Shown here: positions 29,359 to 39,724 of the stretch, piece after piece
Numbering within the stretch: the first letter of the stretch is position 1
Layout of the letters: each line of letters begins with the position of its first letter
Origin: Bacillus subtilis
GTDB taxonomy: Bacteria > Bacillota > Bacilli > Bacillales > Bacillaceae_C
DNA: 64,000 nucleotides
Assembly (NCBI RefSeq): GCF_008764245.1
Contig: NZ_VTQV01000001.1
Span: 1-64,000 of the forward strand
Direction of reading: 5' to 3'
Notes under the pieces: generated by a model
Databases searched by the model: none
The model's input: only the letters and a program-made list of their open reading frames with translations
Told to the model about the DNA's origin: nothing
Position numbers and translations under genes: made by a program

Positions 29359-29547
29359 ATGGCAAAGCAATGTGTTGTTACAGGTCGTAAAACAAGATCT
29401 GGGAATAAACGTTCACACGCAATGAATGCGAATAAACGTACATGGAAAGCAAATCTTCATAAAGTGAGAATCCTTGTAGACGGTAAACCTAAACGTGTGT
29501 GGGTTTCTGCAAGAGCACTTAAATCCGGTAAAGTTGAACGTGTATAA
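29359..29547 (+). CDS. rpmB: 50S ribosomal protein L28
   Basis: L28 is a 62-residue basic large-subunit protein. [20 protein letters not shown] and the [31 protein letters not shown] stretch (about residues 28-58) match the family. Of the paired cysteines seen in zinc-binding forms only Cys5 remains, as in the non-zinc type of Bacillus. A GGAGGG ribosome site lies at good spacing. It is one of only two plus-strand genes in the window and converges with spoVM. Confidence 0.97.
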   Translation: MAKQCVVTGRKTRSGNKRSHAMNANKRTWKANLHKVRILVDGKPKRVWVSARALKSGKVERV

Positions 29548-29586
29548 TATAGTTATTTGTGACCTGCGTCTTGCATGCGGGACTAA

Positions 29587-29619
29587 TCAAAAAAGCGCCC
29601 ATAATGGACGCTTTTTTGT
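29587..29619. terminator. Bidirectional terminator between rpmB and spoVM
   Basis: AAAAAAGCGCCC-ATAAT-GGACGCTTTTTT forms a hairpin with A/T runs on both sides. It can terminate rpmB on the plus strand and spoVM on the minus strand. Confidence 0.85.
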
Positions 29620-29673
29620 TTGTGATTTACTTTAACAGATTCAGGAATTAGTTCATCTATAAGGGTCAGCGGC

Positions 29674-29754
29674 TTACCCCTTTTTAAAGGCTCCAAGCAT
29701 GGCCCTTACAATTCCACCCAAAAATTTTGGAAGTTTAATCGTATAAAATCTCAC
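29674..29754 (-). CDS. spoVM: Stage V sporulation protein SpoVM
   Basis: This is a 26-residue amphipathic peptide, beginning (M)RFYTIKLPKFLGGIVRAM and ending LGAFKKG. It is nearly identical to B. subtilis SpoVM, which marks the convex forespore membrane, anchors SpoIVA and inhibits FtsH. The start codon is GTG, preceded by GGAGGGAATGAA. The only ATG nearby is out of frame and meets a TGA after two codons (ATG AAG TGA). That TGA overlaps the GTG. Pro9, needed for curvature sensing in B. subtilis, is present. The gene lies between rpmB and thiN as expected. It is strong evidence of an endospore former. Confidence 0.95.
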   Translation of the reverse strand: MRFYTIKLPKFLGGIVRAMLGAFKKG

Positions 29755-29833
29755 TTCATTCCCTCCTAACCTAGAAAATGCCCACATTTACTCTTGATCA
29801 TTATATACAATGTTTATAAATAGGTACTTACTC

Positions 29834-30487
29834 TTAATCATTACTTCTTATCATCATTAATATGCCTTTTTCAAATGAAAAAGTACCAGTTTTTTGTATA
29901 AGTTCATTGCTTATACATAAAGAGGAAGTAAAATCAATATTTTGATCAATAAGTGGGTATTTAAAACCGGATAGGGATAAGCTGTTAACTTCCATGCTTA
30001 GTGGAATGAAAGAAACGTATTTTTTATTTTTGTCCCAATATATTTGATGCTTCCCAGGATAAAAAATAGCTAATTCATTTTGCAAGTCAATGATTTCAAT
30101 TGGATCTGAATGAGGCTGCTGATACTTTACTAACATAAACGCATTGGCTAAAAAATGATCCAATCTTCCCCCGGTTGCCCCAAAAATTTTGATGCTAGCA
30201 GGTGCTTGACTTGTTGCCCAGATTAAAGCTAATTCCATATCTGTTTCATCTTTTTCAGGCTGATGAATGTCCAATTCATTCACACTTTGTTGAATGATTT
30301 TCCACTCCTCTGCAGAGACAGAGTCAAAATCACCGATCGCGATGGTTGGATTGATGTTATGTTTTAATAAATAATAAACGCCGCGATCCACACCAACCCA
30401 AAGTGTATTCTCATCATCCATTAAGGTAAGATTCGGTATGTGTTGGATTGGGCCGCCGGCGACAATATTTATTCTTTTTTTACTCAT
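29834..30487 (-). CDS. thiN: Thiamine pyrophosphokinase ThiN
   Basis: ThiN is a 217-residue enzyme that converts thiamine to thiamine pyrophosphate with ATP. Family motifs are [26 protein letters not shown] near 33-58, [12 protein letters not shown] near 80 and [19 protein letters not shown] near 99-117. It overlaps rpe by 8 bp. The C-terminal region with [12 protein letters not shown] matches the thiamine-binding part of the family. Confidence 0.95.
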   Translation of the reverse strand: MSKKRINIVAGGPIQHIPNLTLMDDENTLWVGVDRGVYYLLKHNINPTIAIGDFDSVSAEEWKIIQQSVNELDIHQPEKDETDMELALIWATSQAPASIKIFGATGGRLDHFLANAFMLVKYQQPHSDPIEIIDLQNELAIFYPGKHQIYWDKNKKYVSFIPLSMEVNSLSLSGFKYPLIDQNIDFTSSLCISNELIQKTGTFSFEKGILMMIRSND

Positions 30488-31136
30488 TGCCGATACTAGA
30501 GCGGAGTTCTTGAATGGCTAAACTTCGATCCGTACGTCCAAAAATCGCCGAACCTGCTACGAAAACATTCGCTCCAGCTTCTTTACAGAGTTTTGCCGTT
30601 TTCGTATCAATCCCACCATCAACTTCAATATCGATCTCTAAATTCTTAGCTTGGATCATCCTTTTAATTTCTCTTATTTTCGGTAATACCGCATGAATAA
30701 AGGTCTGTCCTCCAAAACCAGGATTCACCGTCATTAATAAAACCATATCGATTTCTTCCAAGATATTTTCAATCGCCGAAACGGGTGTAGCGGGGTTTAG
30801 CACAACACCAGTCTTAACACCTAATTTTTTAATTTCTTGAAGGGTTCGGTGAATATGTTTATCTGCTTCCACATGAATGGTGATGAAATCTGCTCCTGCT
30901 TGCGCAAATTCATGGATATATCGTTCAGGATGTTCAATCATTAAATGAACATCCAATGGTAAATTTGTTACTTTCTTCACAGCATCTACAATTAGAGGTC
31001 CCATCGTAATATTCGGAACAAAATGACCGTCCATTATATCAATATGGATGTAATCCGCTCCCGCTGCCTCTACTTCTTTAATTTCTTCTCCTAATTTCGT
31101 AAAATCTGCCGATAATATGGAGGGTGCAATTTTCAT
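30480..31136 (-). CDS. rpe: Ribulose-phosphate 3-epimerase
   Basis: Rpe is a 218-residue TIM-barrel enzyme of the pentose phosphate pathway that interconverts ribulose-5-phosphate and xylulose-5-phosphate. The metal and catalytic motifs [58 protein letters not shown] and EVDGGID are all present. It lies 4 bp after rsgA, so the two are likely co-transcribed. Confidence 0.98.
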   Translation of the reverse strand: MKIAPSILSADFTKLGEEIKEVEAAGADYIHIDIMDGHFVPNITMGPLIVDAVKKVTNLPLDVHLMIEHPERYIHEFAQAGADFITIHVEADKHIHRTLQEIKKLGVKTGVVLNPATPVSAIENILEEIDMVLLMTVNPGFGGQTFIHAVLPKIREIKRMIQAKNLEIDIEVDGGIDTKTAKLCKEAGANVFVAGSAIFGRTDRSLAIQELRSSIGNE

Positions 31137-31140
31137 AACA

Positions 31141-32022
31141 TTAATACCTCGGCTTTCTATCTTTAATTTCCGCTAAAAATTGTAAATAATGCTGATAACG
31201 TTCGCCAGAAATTTCTCCTGTCTTTACTGCAGATTTAACCGCACAATGTGGCTCATTATCATGAAGGCATCCGCGGAATTTACAGTCGTTGCCTTTCTCT
31301 CTTAATTCAGGGAAAGTCCAGGCTAGGTCTTCAATGTCTAATTCATTAAACTCCAATGAGCTAAATCCAGGCGTATCTGCAATTAAACCATGATCAATTG
31401 GAATGAATTCAACATGTCTTGTCGTATGCCGACCACGGCCTAGGTGAGTCGAGATCTCACTTGTTTTCAACTCCAAACCAGGTTGCAAAGCATTTAACAA
31501 TGAGGTTTTCCCCACTCCTGATTGCCCGGCAAACACACTCGTATGATTCCCAATAATAGAACGAAATTGTTCAATCCCTTCCGTCGTATGGGAGGATAAG
31601 AAAATCACTTCATATCCAATTCGTTCATAAACAGAAAGGCGCTCTTTCAACGTTTTTATTTCTTCTTCTAGTAAGAGATCCATCTTCGTAATGCAAATGA
31701 GAGGGATTATCTGATGGAACTCAATCAAGACAAGAAAGCGATCAAGTAAAACCGGATTAAAATCCGGTTCTTTTGCAGAAAAAATCAAGATCGCCTGATC
31801 AATATTCGCGATCTGTGGCCGCATCAATTCATTCTTCCTTGGTTTGATTTCCATTATATATCCTTCTTTGTCATTTTCCGCTTGATAAACGACATGATCT
31901 CCAACGAGAGGGGTAATTTTATTTTTTCTAAAAACTCCCCTGCCCCGACATTGAATAATTTGCCCATTGTCTTCAACGTAGTAAAATCCACTTAAAGCTT
32001 TTATAATTGTTCCTTCTGACAT
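31141..32022 (-). CDS. rsgA: Small ribosomal subunit GTPase RsgA (CpgA/YloQ)
   Basis: RsgA is a 293-residue circularly permuted GTPase that checks 30S subunit maturation. The OB domain is N-terminal. The GTPase motifs appear as TKMDLL (G4), [14 protein letters not shown] (G1, near 167-180) and [10 protein letters not shown] (G3). The C-terminal zinc site reads [14 protein letters not shown]. Family members are phosphorylated by PrkC, and the prkC gene ends 29 bp upstream. Confidence 0.97.
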   Translation of the reverse strand: MSEGTIIKALSGFYYVEDNGQIIQCRGRGVFRKNKITPLVGDHVVYQAENDKEGYIMEIKPRKNELMRPQIANIDQAILIFSAKEPDFNPVLLDRFLVLIEFHQIIPLICITKMDLLLEEEIKTLKERLSVYERIGYEVIFLSSHTTEGIEQFRSIIGNHTSVFAGQSGVGKTSLLNALQPGLELKTSEISTHLGRGRHTTRHVEFIPIDHGLIADTPGFSSLEFNELDIEDLAWTFPELREKGNDCKFRGCLHDNEPHCAVKSAVKTGEISGERYQHYLQFLAEIKDRKPRY

Positions 32023-32051
32023 GTCACCTTTCCTTTCATTTTAGAGATCTT

Positions 32052-34103
32052 TTAGTCTCCCGGATATGGTACATCATCTTCCTTAATGACAGTATTTCCG
32101 CGCATGACCTTATAACTTGCTGTGCTTCCTTTTTCTATTCTAAATGTTACCTCTCTTACAGTTGTTTCAGTAATGGTGAAGGTATCAGCTGGAACAGACA
32201 TATTGTTATCCATATCTTGAATCAATATCTTAATTTCTTGAGGAGGATTCTCCTTCTTTTCTTCTTGCTCTTGCTCCTGTTCCTCTTCCTCTTCTTCATC
32301 AACGTTTTCTTCTTCATTAGCTGAAGGATCATATGGGATGGTGATTTCTTTTGTTACCTCTTTAAAAGGAATTTCTTCTTGACCTTTTGAAATTACAACC
32401 TTTACTTTATCCCCTTTAGAAAGTTCTGTTCCTTTTTCAGGATCCTGCGATATAACAGATCCTTCAGGCACGGAATCATCATATTCCTCGGCAGACATAT
32501 CAATATCTAATCCAGTTGAATCTTCGTAATCCTCTAAGCCCTTTCGGTTATAACCAGCTAAATCTTTTAGGGTAATTTGTTCCTCGCCTCTGCTGACAAC
32601 AAAATGGACAGACTCTTCATCTGGAACAACTTCTGTGTTGGGGCTAGGGGTTTGCTCAATAATTGTACCTGCCGGGGAATCATCATATACTTCCTCTTTT
32701 TGAATATTATTAACGTCAAACCCTAGTTTTTCCAATAAATCCTTCGCATCTTCAAATAATTCGCCTGTATAATCAGAGAAAGCTACCTTTTCTTTCCCTG
32801 TACTTATATATATCACAACAGTATGGCCCTTTTTGACAGGTTTTCCTGCCTTCGGATCTGTTTTGACTACTTTTCCTTCGTCAACCTCTTCGCTAGACAT
32901 CTCTATCGGGTCACCTATTTTCAATCCTTTATCAACAAGTGCTGTAACGGCGTCATCATATTCTTCTCCCTTTAGGTCAGGGATTTCAACCGTTTGGGCA
33001 GCACGAATCGCTGGTAAAATAAACATCGAAAAGACAAAGAGTAATATCAATAAAGCTGTAATGCTCCCCGCAACCCACGGCCATTTTTTGCGTTTTTTCT
33101 TTTTCGGACTAGGTTTTGCATCCTTTTTCGGATCCTTTTTTGGAACTTCTTTGGTTTGTCCGTTATTTGGATGTGGAATCGTTTTGTTGTTCATCGTTAC
33201 AAGGTCATCTTCAGAGATAATCGGAATCGCCTTCGTTGCTTCATGGTCTTCTGGAATGGTAAACTTGGGCTCATTTATTCGATCAGGATCCAATGCTGTA
33301 TCTAAATTTGCTTCCATTTCTTCCGCACTCTCGTAACGCTGGAAAGGATCTTTCGTCGTTGCTTTTAACACGATATTTTCGACACTTTGAGGAATCGTTG
33401 GGTTCCATCGTCTTGGAGAAGGTGTATCTGATTGCAGATGTTTTAGTGCAATCGAGATAGCAGATTCTCCAAAAAAAGGCAATCGACCTGTTAAAAGTTC
33501 GAACATCACAATCCCTAAGGAATAAATGTCAGATTTTTTTGTCGCCATCCCCCCTCTTGCTTGTTCCGGTGATAAATAATGCACAGATCCTAAAACGGCA
33601 TTTGTCTGAGTAATCGAAGTGGCACTTAACGCCATCGCGATGCCAAAATCGGTAATCATGACGTGACCGTTATGATCAATTAATATATTTTGTGGTTTTA
33701 TATCTCTGTGCACAATATGATTCTGATGGGCATGAGCAACCGCTGAAGTCAGTTGTTTCATAATATCGATTGTTTTTTCAATGTCAATCGGATGATAACT
33801 TTGAATATATTCTTTTAAGGTCATCCCATCAACAAATTCCATGACAATATAATAGATATCATCTTCTTCTCCGACATCATAAATGCTTACGATATTTTCG
33901 TGGGTTAAGCTTGTCGCTGATTGTGCTTCCCTTTGAAATCGACGAATAAATTCATCTTCATTGGCAAAATCTAATCGTAATATTTTAATGGCCACATCAC
34001 GATCAAGAATCATATCATGAGCCAAATAAACATTGGCCATACCGCCCCCGCCGATTAATCGGATCACTTTATAACGGCCGCTGACTCTTCTTCCTATTAA
34101 CAT
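32052..34103 (-). CDS. prkC: PASTA-domain serine/threonine kinase PrkC
   Basis: PrkC is a 683-residue membrane kinase that senses cell-wall fragments; in B. subtilis it promotes spore germination. The kinase domain (about 7-270) has IRLIGGGGMANVYLA, the catalytic loop IVHRDIKPQNILI, the DFG motif ITDFGIAMA and the activation loop SITQTNAVLGSVHYLSPEQA. A lysine-rich linker precedes one membrane helix (WVAGSITALLILLFVFSMFI, near 340). Outside are three PASTA repeats (about 360-560), a Glu/Gln-rich strip and a terminal beta-rich domain. The ATG start overlaps the prpC stop by one base. An upstream GTG has no ribosome site. Confidence 0.96.
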   Translation of the reverse strand: MLIGRRVSGRYKVIRLIGGGGMANVYLAHDMILDRDVAIKILRLDFANEDEFIRRFQREAQSATSLTHENIVSIYDVGEEDDIYYIVMEFVDGMTLKEYIQSYHPIDIEKTIDIMKQLTSAVAHAHQNHIVHRDIKPQNILIDHNGHVMITDFGIAMALSATSITQTNAVLGSVHYLSPEQARGGMATKKSDIYSLGIVMFELLTGRLPFFGESAISIALKHLQSDTPSPRRWNPTIPQSVENIVLKATTKDPFQRYESAEEMEANLDTALDPDRINEPKFTIPEDHEATKAIPIISEDDLVTMNNKTIPHPNNGQTKEVPKKDPKKDAKPSPKKKKRKKWPWVAGSITALLILLFVFSMFILPAIRAAQTVEIPDLKGEEYDDAVTALVDKGLKIGDPIEMSSEEVDEGKVVKTDPKAGKPVKKGHTVVIYISTGKEKVAFSDYTGELFEDAKDLLEKLGFDVNNIQKEEVYDDSPAGTIIEQTPSPNTEVVPDEESVHFVVSRGEEQITLKDLAGYNRKGLEDYEDSTGLDIDMSAEEYDDSVPEGSVISQDPEKGTELSKGDKVKVVISKGQEEIPFKEVTKEITIPYDPSANEEENVDEEEEEEQEQEQEEKKENPPQEIKILIQDMDNNMSVPADTFTITETTVREVTFRIEKGSTASYKVMRGNTVIKEDDVPYPGD

Positions 34104-34855
34104 TAATTCTTGCACCTGCTTTCAGCTTGTGCTTCAAAAATGGCAACGGAAATATTATCTTCTCCACCGTAATGATTAGCTAAATCGATAAGTTTTTTTG
34201 CCTTCTGGTCAAGCTCCATTTCGTTTTCGATAATTTCCTGCATTTCAGCTACTGAAAGCTTGTTGGATAGTCCATCCGAACAAAGTAAAAGTTTATCATT
34301 TTCTTCTAGTGTAATGGTTAAAATATCCATATCTGTTTCCGGTTCCGTTCCCATTGCTTTTAGCAACATATTTTTTCTTGGATGAAACTCCGCATCTTCT
34401 GCCGAAATTTCTCCTGCTTTCACAAGTTCATTTACAAGTGAATGATCTTCCGTTAATTGTTTAAATCCATTTTCATTATGTAAATAGCAGCGACTATCCC
34501 CTATATTGACGATTGTCGCAAACCCATCTAAACACAACGCAGCAACCAAAGTGGTTCCCATTCCTTCGCATTCGGGGTGTAACTGAGAATGTTCAAAGAT
34601 TTTTTTATTCACGTGTTCTACTTGAGTTCGAACCCACTGCTCAGCCATTTCAGGTGAAGTAAAGCTTTCCGTGTTTTCCCATAGTTCCCCTAAGCTTGAC
34701 ACGGCTATTTCACTAGCAACTTCCCCAGCATTATGCCCACCCATTCCATCTGCCACCACAGCAAGATAATGGTTAGCGGAATTTAAAAAAATCCCCCCAC
34801 TATCTTCATTAAGTTTTCGTATTTTTCCCTGATCTGTTTTAAAAATCGCATCCAT
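34103..34855 (-). CDS. prpC: PP2C-type protein phosphatase PrpC
   Basis: PrpC is a 250-residue Mn/Mg-dependent phosphatase that reverses PrkC phosphorylation. The metal-binding motifs are LNEDSGGIF, VADGMGGHNAGEVAS near 34-48, NIGDSRCYLH near 112, LLCSDGLSNKLS near 189 and GGEDNISVAIF near 230. It is directly coupled to prkC. In B. subtilis rlmN lies upstream, but here the next gene upstream is rsmB, 53 bp away. Confidence 0.97.
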   Translation of the reverse strand: MDAIFKTDQGKIRKLNEDSGGIFLNSANHYLAVVADGMGGHNAGEVASEIAVSSLGELWENTESFTSPEMAEQWVRTQVEHVNKKIFEHSQLHPECEGMGTTLVAALCLDGFATIVNIGDSRCYLHNENGFKQLTEDHSLVNELVKAGEISAEDAEFHPRKNMLLKAMGTEPETDMDILTITLEENDKLLLCSDGLSNKLSVAEMQEIIENEMELDQKAKKLIDLANHYGGEDNISVAIFEAQAESRCKN

Positions 34856-34908
34856 ATTCTCTTCTCCTCTTTAAGCTACTCGCTTATCTTTAAGGGTTAG
34901 AATCATCC

Positions 34909-36252
34909 TTACTGATCCTTCTTTTTAAAAGCAGCAATAAAAAAGCCATCACCACCAAAGTCTTGTGGTAGAATTTGAATCTTATTCGCTTTTGGATCAA
35001 CTAGATGAGCTAGACTATCGGGTAAATGAATGTCATGTGGTGTAAAATTTTCTTGCTGTCGTAAAAATTCATTCACAGTCTCGAGGTTTTCTTCAAGATC
35101 AACTGTACAGGTACTATAGATCAGCAGGCCACTCTTTTTTACCAATTTTGCAGATTCGGTTAAAATTTCTAATTGCACATGACTCAACGCGGCAATATCT
35201 TGGATCGTTTTAGAATATTTTATATCCGGTTTACGTCGTAAAACCCCTAAACCAGAACAAGGAGCATCCACCAAAACACGATCGAAAGATTCTAGCTGTA
35301 ACACTTCACTTGTAGTTCTACTATCTATCACTCTCGCTTCTATATTATGAAGCCCTATGCGTGCTGCATTTTCATTTATGAGCTTTACTTTATGAGCATG
35401 AAGATCAAGTGCGACAACCTTTCCAGTCCCCTGTAGTTTTTCTGCAATATGGCCTGTTTTCCCTCCCGGTGCTGCACAAGCGTCAAGCACAGTGAAATCA
35501 GGGGATATTTCCAATGCATAGGCAACAACCATAGAACTTTCATCTTGAATACTAAGCAAACCAGATTCATACGCTTGCGAATGAGCAATATTTCCTCTTA
35601 ACACCCTAATCCCTTCAGGGATAATCGGACTTGGTTGAACGTCAAAACCCTCTTCCTTTAATAAAGAGACGACCTCACTCGTTGTTATCCTATGCGTATT
35701 CACTCTGGCGGTTTGAACAGGTGGTAAAAGATTATATTCGCACATTGCTTTTGTTTTTTCCCAACCGAATTGCTTATTCCACCTTTGTACTAACCATAAA
35801 GGATGGCTTGTCTCAACCGAAAGTCGTTCTACTGGATCAACAATGGCGGTAAGAGATGGCAATCCCTGTCTTTGCACCTGTCTTAAAATTCCATTCACAA
35901 AACTGGAAATTCCTTTATGTCCACGCCTTTTGGCAATTTCAACAGCTTCAAATAGAATGGCCCGATCAGGAATTTTATCTAAATAAACCATTTGGTATAT
36001 AGATAGGCGCAGTAAATTTAATACCCAGTGATCAGGTCGCTTACGCAAAAAAGGCTGAAGATAATAATCTAACGTTAATTTACGTTGAATGGTTCCATAA
36101 ACCAACTCAGTAAGCAATCCAATATCAGGGCCTGTTATTTTTTCTTTTTGAATGACTTGGTTTAATAATAAATTACTGTAAGATTGCTGTTTATCAATCA
36201 ACTCCAATATATGAAGCGCGGCTTCTCGGACAGATTTTTTCTTTTTATTCAT
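34909..36252 (-). CDS. rsmB: 16S rRNA m5C967 methyltransferase RsmB (Sun)
   Basis: RsmB is a 447-residue protein with an N-terminal NusB-like RNA-binding domain ([16 protein letters not shown] onward) and a C-terminal Rossmann methyltransferase. The SAM motif is [18 protein letters not shown] near 257, and the two catalytic cysteines lie in [13 protein letters not shown] and [12 protein letters not shown]. Its ATG lies inside the last codons of fmt (8-bp overlap). A longer frame is not supported. Confidence 0.95.
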   Translation of the reverse strand: MNKKKKSVREAALHILELIDKQQSYSNLLLNQVIQKEKITGPDIGLLTELVYGTIQRKLTLDYYLQPFLRKRPDHWVLNLLRLSIYQMVYLDKIPDRAILFEAVEIAKRRGHKGISSFVNGILRQVQRQGLPSLTAIVDPVERLSVETSHPLWLVQRWNKQFGWEKTKAMCEYNLLPPVQTARVNTHRITTSEVVSLLKEEGFDVQPSPIIPEGIRVLRGNIAHSQAYESGLLSIQDESSMVVAYALEISPDFTVLDACAAPGGKTGHIAEKLQGTGKVVALDLHAHKVKLINENAARIGLHNIEARVIDSRTTSEVLQLESFDRVLVDAPCSGLGVLRRKPDIKYSKTIQDIAALSHVQLEILTESAKLVKKSGLLIYSTCTVDLEENLETVNEFLRQQENFTPHDIHLPDSLAHLVDPKANKIQILPQDFGGDGFFIAAFKKKDQ

Positions 36253-37198
36253 TATTTTGCCCCAATCGGTCGCCAAGTTTGATGGTCGAGCCTGTTCCAT
36301 GTAAAAATTGTTCAGTCGTCATTTTCTTTTTACCTGCAGGCTGTACCTCTAATATTTTTATCCCTGTTTCATTATTGGTTGAAACGATAAAACTGTCTTT
36401 TTCCATTTGTACTATGGTACCTGGGGAAGCTTGTTTGGAGATTTTCACCTTTTCCGCTCGCCATATTTTTAATGTTTTTCCTGACCAAATAGTATAAGCT
36501 ACTGGCCATGGACTTAACCCCCTGATTTGGTTATAAATCGTTTCGCCTGTTTCATTCCAATTAATTTTTTCTTGTTCCCTCTTAATATTTGACGCAAAAG
36601 TAGCAAATTGGTGATCCTGAGGGACTGGTTTTATTTTCCCCGCTAATAGATCAGGGATCGTTTCGGAAAGTAATTTAGCTCCAACTAAACTAAGCTTATT
36701 ATGTAGACTTCCAACATCATCATTCTCTTCAATTGGTACTTCAACTTGCGTAAGAATATCGCCGGCATCTAATTGTTTCACCATATACATAATGGTAATA
36801 CCCGTTTTTTCTTTTCCTTGTAATAATGCATAGTGGATAGGCGCTCCCCCTCTTAACTCAGGAAGTAACGAAGCATGCACATTAATACAACCAAATTTCG
36901 GACCCTCTAATAAAGATTCCGGAAGTATTTGGCCATAAGCGGCTGTTACCAATAAATCAGGTTTCAAATCTAAAATTTTCTTGACTTCCGCCTCATCACG
37001 AACCTTCTCTGGCTGTAATACAGGAATGCCATGCCGTTCTGCCTCTAGTTTGACGGGCGGAGCCGTTAACTTTTTTTTACGACCAACTGGACGATCTGGT
37101 TGTGTCACAACTCCTACGACTTCATATTGATCCTCCACTAGCTTTCTTAGAATCGGAACTGAAAAATCAGGTGTCCCCATGAAAACAATTCTTGTCAT
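36245..37198 (-). CDS. fmt: Methionyl-tRNA formyltransferase
   Basis: Fmt is a 317-residue enzyme that formylates initiator Met-tRNA using 10-formyl-THF. Family motifs are [20 protein letters not shown], the catalytic Asn-His region [20 protein letters not shown] near 108-127, and [13 protein letters not shown]. The C-terminal OB domain starts near 205 with [14 protein letters not shown]. The start is chosen to match the family. The peptide deformylase gene that normally precedes fmt is absent. Confidence 0.97.
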   Translation of the reverse strand: MTRIVFMGTPDFSVPILRKLVEDQYEVVGVVTQPDRPVGRKKKLTAPPVKLEAERHGIPVLQPEKVRDEAEVKKILDLKPDLLVTAAYGQILPESLLEGPKFGCINVHASLLPELRGGAPIHYALLQGKEKTGITIMYMVKQLDAGDILTQVEVPIEENDDVGSLHNKLSLVGAKLLSETIPDLLAGKIKPVPQDHQFATFASNIKREQEKINWNETGETIYNQIRGLSPWPVAYTIWSGKTLKIWRAEKVKISKQASPGTIVQMEKDSFIVSTNNETGIKILEVQPAGKKKMTTEQFLHGTGSTIKLGDRLGQNNE

Positions 37199-37231
37199 CT
37201 CTCTCACTACTTTCTGATACTTATCTATTTT

Positions 37232-37321
37232 AGGCCAACAGGGTGCGGAACGCCGCTAAACAGGCGCTCTCCGCTTTTCTTTGGCTAGCTACAGCGCCTA
37301 GCGACTAGCAAACTTTCGGTG
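37232..37321. repeat. Dispersed GCGC-type repeat, copy 4, with a second module
   Basis: This sequence sits between priA and fmt. It combines a GCGC module (GGCCAACAGGGTGCGGAACG and the CGCTTTTCT end) with a second module, CAGCGCCTAGCGACTAGCAA followed by ACTTTCGGTG. The second module recurs inverted at about 62132-62163 upstream of ileS. It occupies the position where def lies in related genomes. Confidence 0.7.
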
Positions 37322-39724
37322 TTACATCATGTTATAAGGATTAACATCAATAGAAATTGTCAAACCTTCTTTGTTGTATTGTTGCTGGTAATGTTCTAGC
37401 AGTTTTTTTAAAGTCGATATCAACTTCGGTTCATGTTTGTATTTTATCAAACATTGATAACGATATCTATCATTGATTCGTGGAATGGGAGAGGCAGCAG
37501 GTCCTAATATGACCGCCTGCTCTGAGAGATTAGCATGAATAAATTTCGCCATCTTCTCTGTAGCAGATATAACTTCCATTAAATCTTCATGACTGACAGT
37601 TACTAATGATAAATAAAAAAAAGGCGGATAAGAACCCATTTTTCGAAGGATCATTTCTCGCTGATAGAATTGATCATAGTTTTGTTGCCCTGCAAGCTCC
37701 ACACTATAGTGCTCAGGAGTATACGTTTGGATGACAACTTCGCCTGTTAATTCATGTCTCCCTGCCCTTCCACTTACTTGTGTAAGTAATTGAAAAGTTT
37801 TTTCCGCCGCTCTAAAGTCAGGCAAATGAAGCATTGTATCTGCACTTAACACACCAACAAGTGTAATATTGGGAAAATCCAGCCCTTTTGCAATCATTTG
37901 CGTCCCTAACAGGATATCCGCTCGTCCTGATTTAAATTGATCAAGCAGCTTTTCATGGGCCCCTTTTCTTGATGTTGTATCAACATCCATTCGAATGATC
38001 CTCGCCTCAGGTAACACTTTATTCAATTCTTCCTCTACCTTCTGGGTTCCAGTTCCAAAGTAACGAATATGTTGACTCATGCATTCAGGACATTTATCGG
38101 GAACCCCTGTCGTAAATCCACAATAATGACATTTCATCTCATTCGAAAAACGATGAAAGGTTAAGGAAATATCACAATGTGGACATTGCATCACATATCC
38201 ACAATCGCGACAAAGTAAAAAAGATGAATGCCCTCTTCTATTTAAGAATAAAATCGTTTGTTCTTGCTTTTCTAAACGATCTTTTATTTTTTCAAATAGC
38301 TCTACAGAGAACACCGAGCGATTGCCACTTCTCATTTCCTCGCGCATATCCACGATCGAAACAGCTGGTAGAGCCATATCATTCATCCGTTTTGATAATG
38401 TTAATAGATGGTAAACGCCTTTTTGCGCTCTAGCAAAAGATTCAAGCGAAGGGGTTGCACTCCCCAAAATAACCGGACAATGATGATGTTTCGCCCTTTT
38501 TATTGCGACATCACGAGCATGATAGCGCGGCTGCTCCTCTTGCTTATAACTTGTTTCATGTTCTTCATCGATAATGATAATTCCGATATTTTCCAAGGGG
38601 GCAAAAATAGCAGAGCGAGCTCCAACAACCACTTTCGCTTCTTTTCTTTGTATCTTGCGCCATTCATCATATTTTTCACCTAAAGACAATCCACTATGGA
38701 GAACAGCGACATCATCCCCGAATCTCCCTTTGAAGCGGTCTACCATTTGCGGGGTTAAAGATATTTCTGGTACTAAAACAATCGCTTCTTTTCCTTTTTC
38801 TAATACTTTTTGGATCGATTGCAAATAAATTTCCGTCTTCCCACTTCCTGTTACACCGTACAATAAGAATGTTTGATACTCATTTGCTTCAATTCGGGAT
38901 AAAACAGGGGTGATTGCTTTTTTTTGTTCCTCTGTCAAAGCCAAAGGCAAAGTACGTTCAAATTCTTTATGTGCAAATGGATCCCGATATACTTCATCTT
39001 GACTTTTTTGTAGTATACCTTTTTTGACGAAGGCTTGAATCGCCGTAGAAGAAGTCCCACTAAACTCGATTAACTGTTGTGTCGTAAAATTTTCCTTCAG
39101 GTGCTTTAAAAGAAATAAAATGAGTTTCCTCTGAGCAGTCGCATTCGCCCTTATTTCATTTTGATGGGCCGTCAACTCATTTTCAGTCAAAAAAGTAGTG
39201 TAAACATTTACCGTCTTTTTTTTAGCTCGGTCTTTTATATCATAAATAACCTCTGCATTTCCCCGATTTATTTGCTCGCGTAATTTGGGAAGAATTTCTC
39301 TATGTTCAGCTTCTTTCCAAGTTATTTCTTCTTTGTTCAAAAAAAGCGATTCTAACTCCGGATTAGATTCTGAATTGGTTCGGCGGATATATTTCTCGTA
39401 TTTTGCTTTCATCGCTGCAGGAAGCATGGCATGAAAGGCAGATATTTTAAACGAAAGTGTTTCATTTGCAATCCACTGTCCTAATGCTAGTAACTCATTA
39501 TTTAGAACAGGTGTTAAATCCAATAGCCCGCTAATTTCTTTCAGTTTCTTAAAACTACTTTCCGTTTTTACATCCATTACAAAGCCTTGAATAAACCGAG
39601 GACCAAATGGAACAGCTACTCTCATTCCTGGTTCAACGACATTCAGCCATTTTTCAGGTATTAAATAATCAAAGACCTTATCTGTTCCAAGAGCCGGAAC
39701 ATCGACAATGACTTCAGCAATCAT
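37322..39724 (-). CDS. priA: Primosomal replication restart helicase PriA
   Basis: PriA is an 800-residue helicase that recognises forks and reloads the replisome. It has an N-terminal DNA-binding region. The Walker A is LLYGVTGSGKTEIYLQ near 286, the DEEH box IIIIDEEHETSYKQEEQPRYHARDVA near 375, and GSATPSLESFA follows. A zinc-binding segment reads CRDCGYVMQCPHC, then CHYCGF and CPEC, near 509-550. Later helicase motifs include LLGTQMIAKGLDFPN and SGRAGR. It overlaps coaBC by 4 bp. Confidence 0.97.
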   Translation of the reverse strand: MIAEVIVDVPALGTDKVFDYLIPEKWLNVVEPGMRVAVPFGPRFIQGFVMDVKTESSFKKLKEISGLLDLTPVLNNELLALGQWIANETLSFKISAFHAMLPAAMKAKYEKYIRRTNSESNPELESLFLNKEEITWKEAEHREILPKLREQINRGNAEVIYDIKDRAKKKTVNVYTTFLTENELTAHQNEIRANATAQRKLILFLLKHLKENFTTQQLIEFSGTSSTAIQAFVKKGILQKSQDEVYRDPFAHKEFERTLPLALTEEQKKAITPVLSRIEANEYQTFLLYGVTGSGKTEIYLQSIQKVLEKGKEAIVLVPEISLTPQMVDRFKGRFGDDVAVLHSGLSLGEKYDEWRKIQRKEAKVVVGARSAIFAPLENIGIIIIDEEHETSYKQEEQPRYHARDVAIKRAKHHHCPVILGSATPSLESFARAQKGVYHLLTLSKRMNDMALPAVSIVDMREEMRSGNRSVFSVELFEKIKDRLEKQEQTILFLNRRGHSSFLLCRDCGYVMQCPHCDISLTFHRFSNEMKCHYCGFTTGVPDKCPECMSQHIRYFGTGTQKVEEELNKVLPEARIIRMDVDTTSRKGAHEKLLDQFKSGRADILLGTQMIAKGLDFPNITLVGVLSADTMLHLPDFRAAEKTFQLLTQVSGRAGRHELTGEVVIQTYTPEHYSVELAGQQNYDQFYQREMILRKMGSYPPFFYLSLVTVSHEDLMEVISATEKMAKFIHANLSEQAVILGPAASPIPRINDRYRYQCLIKYKHEPKLISTLKKLLEHYQQQYNKEGLTISIDVNPYNMM

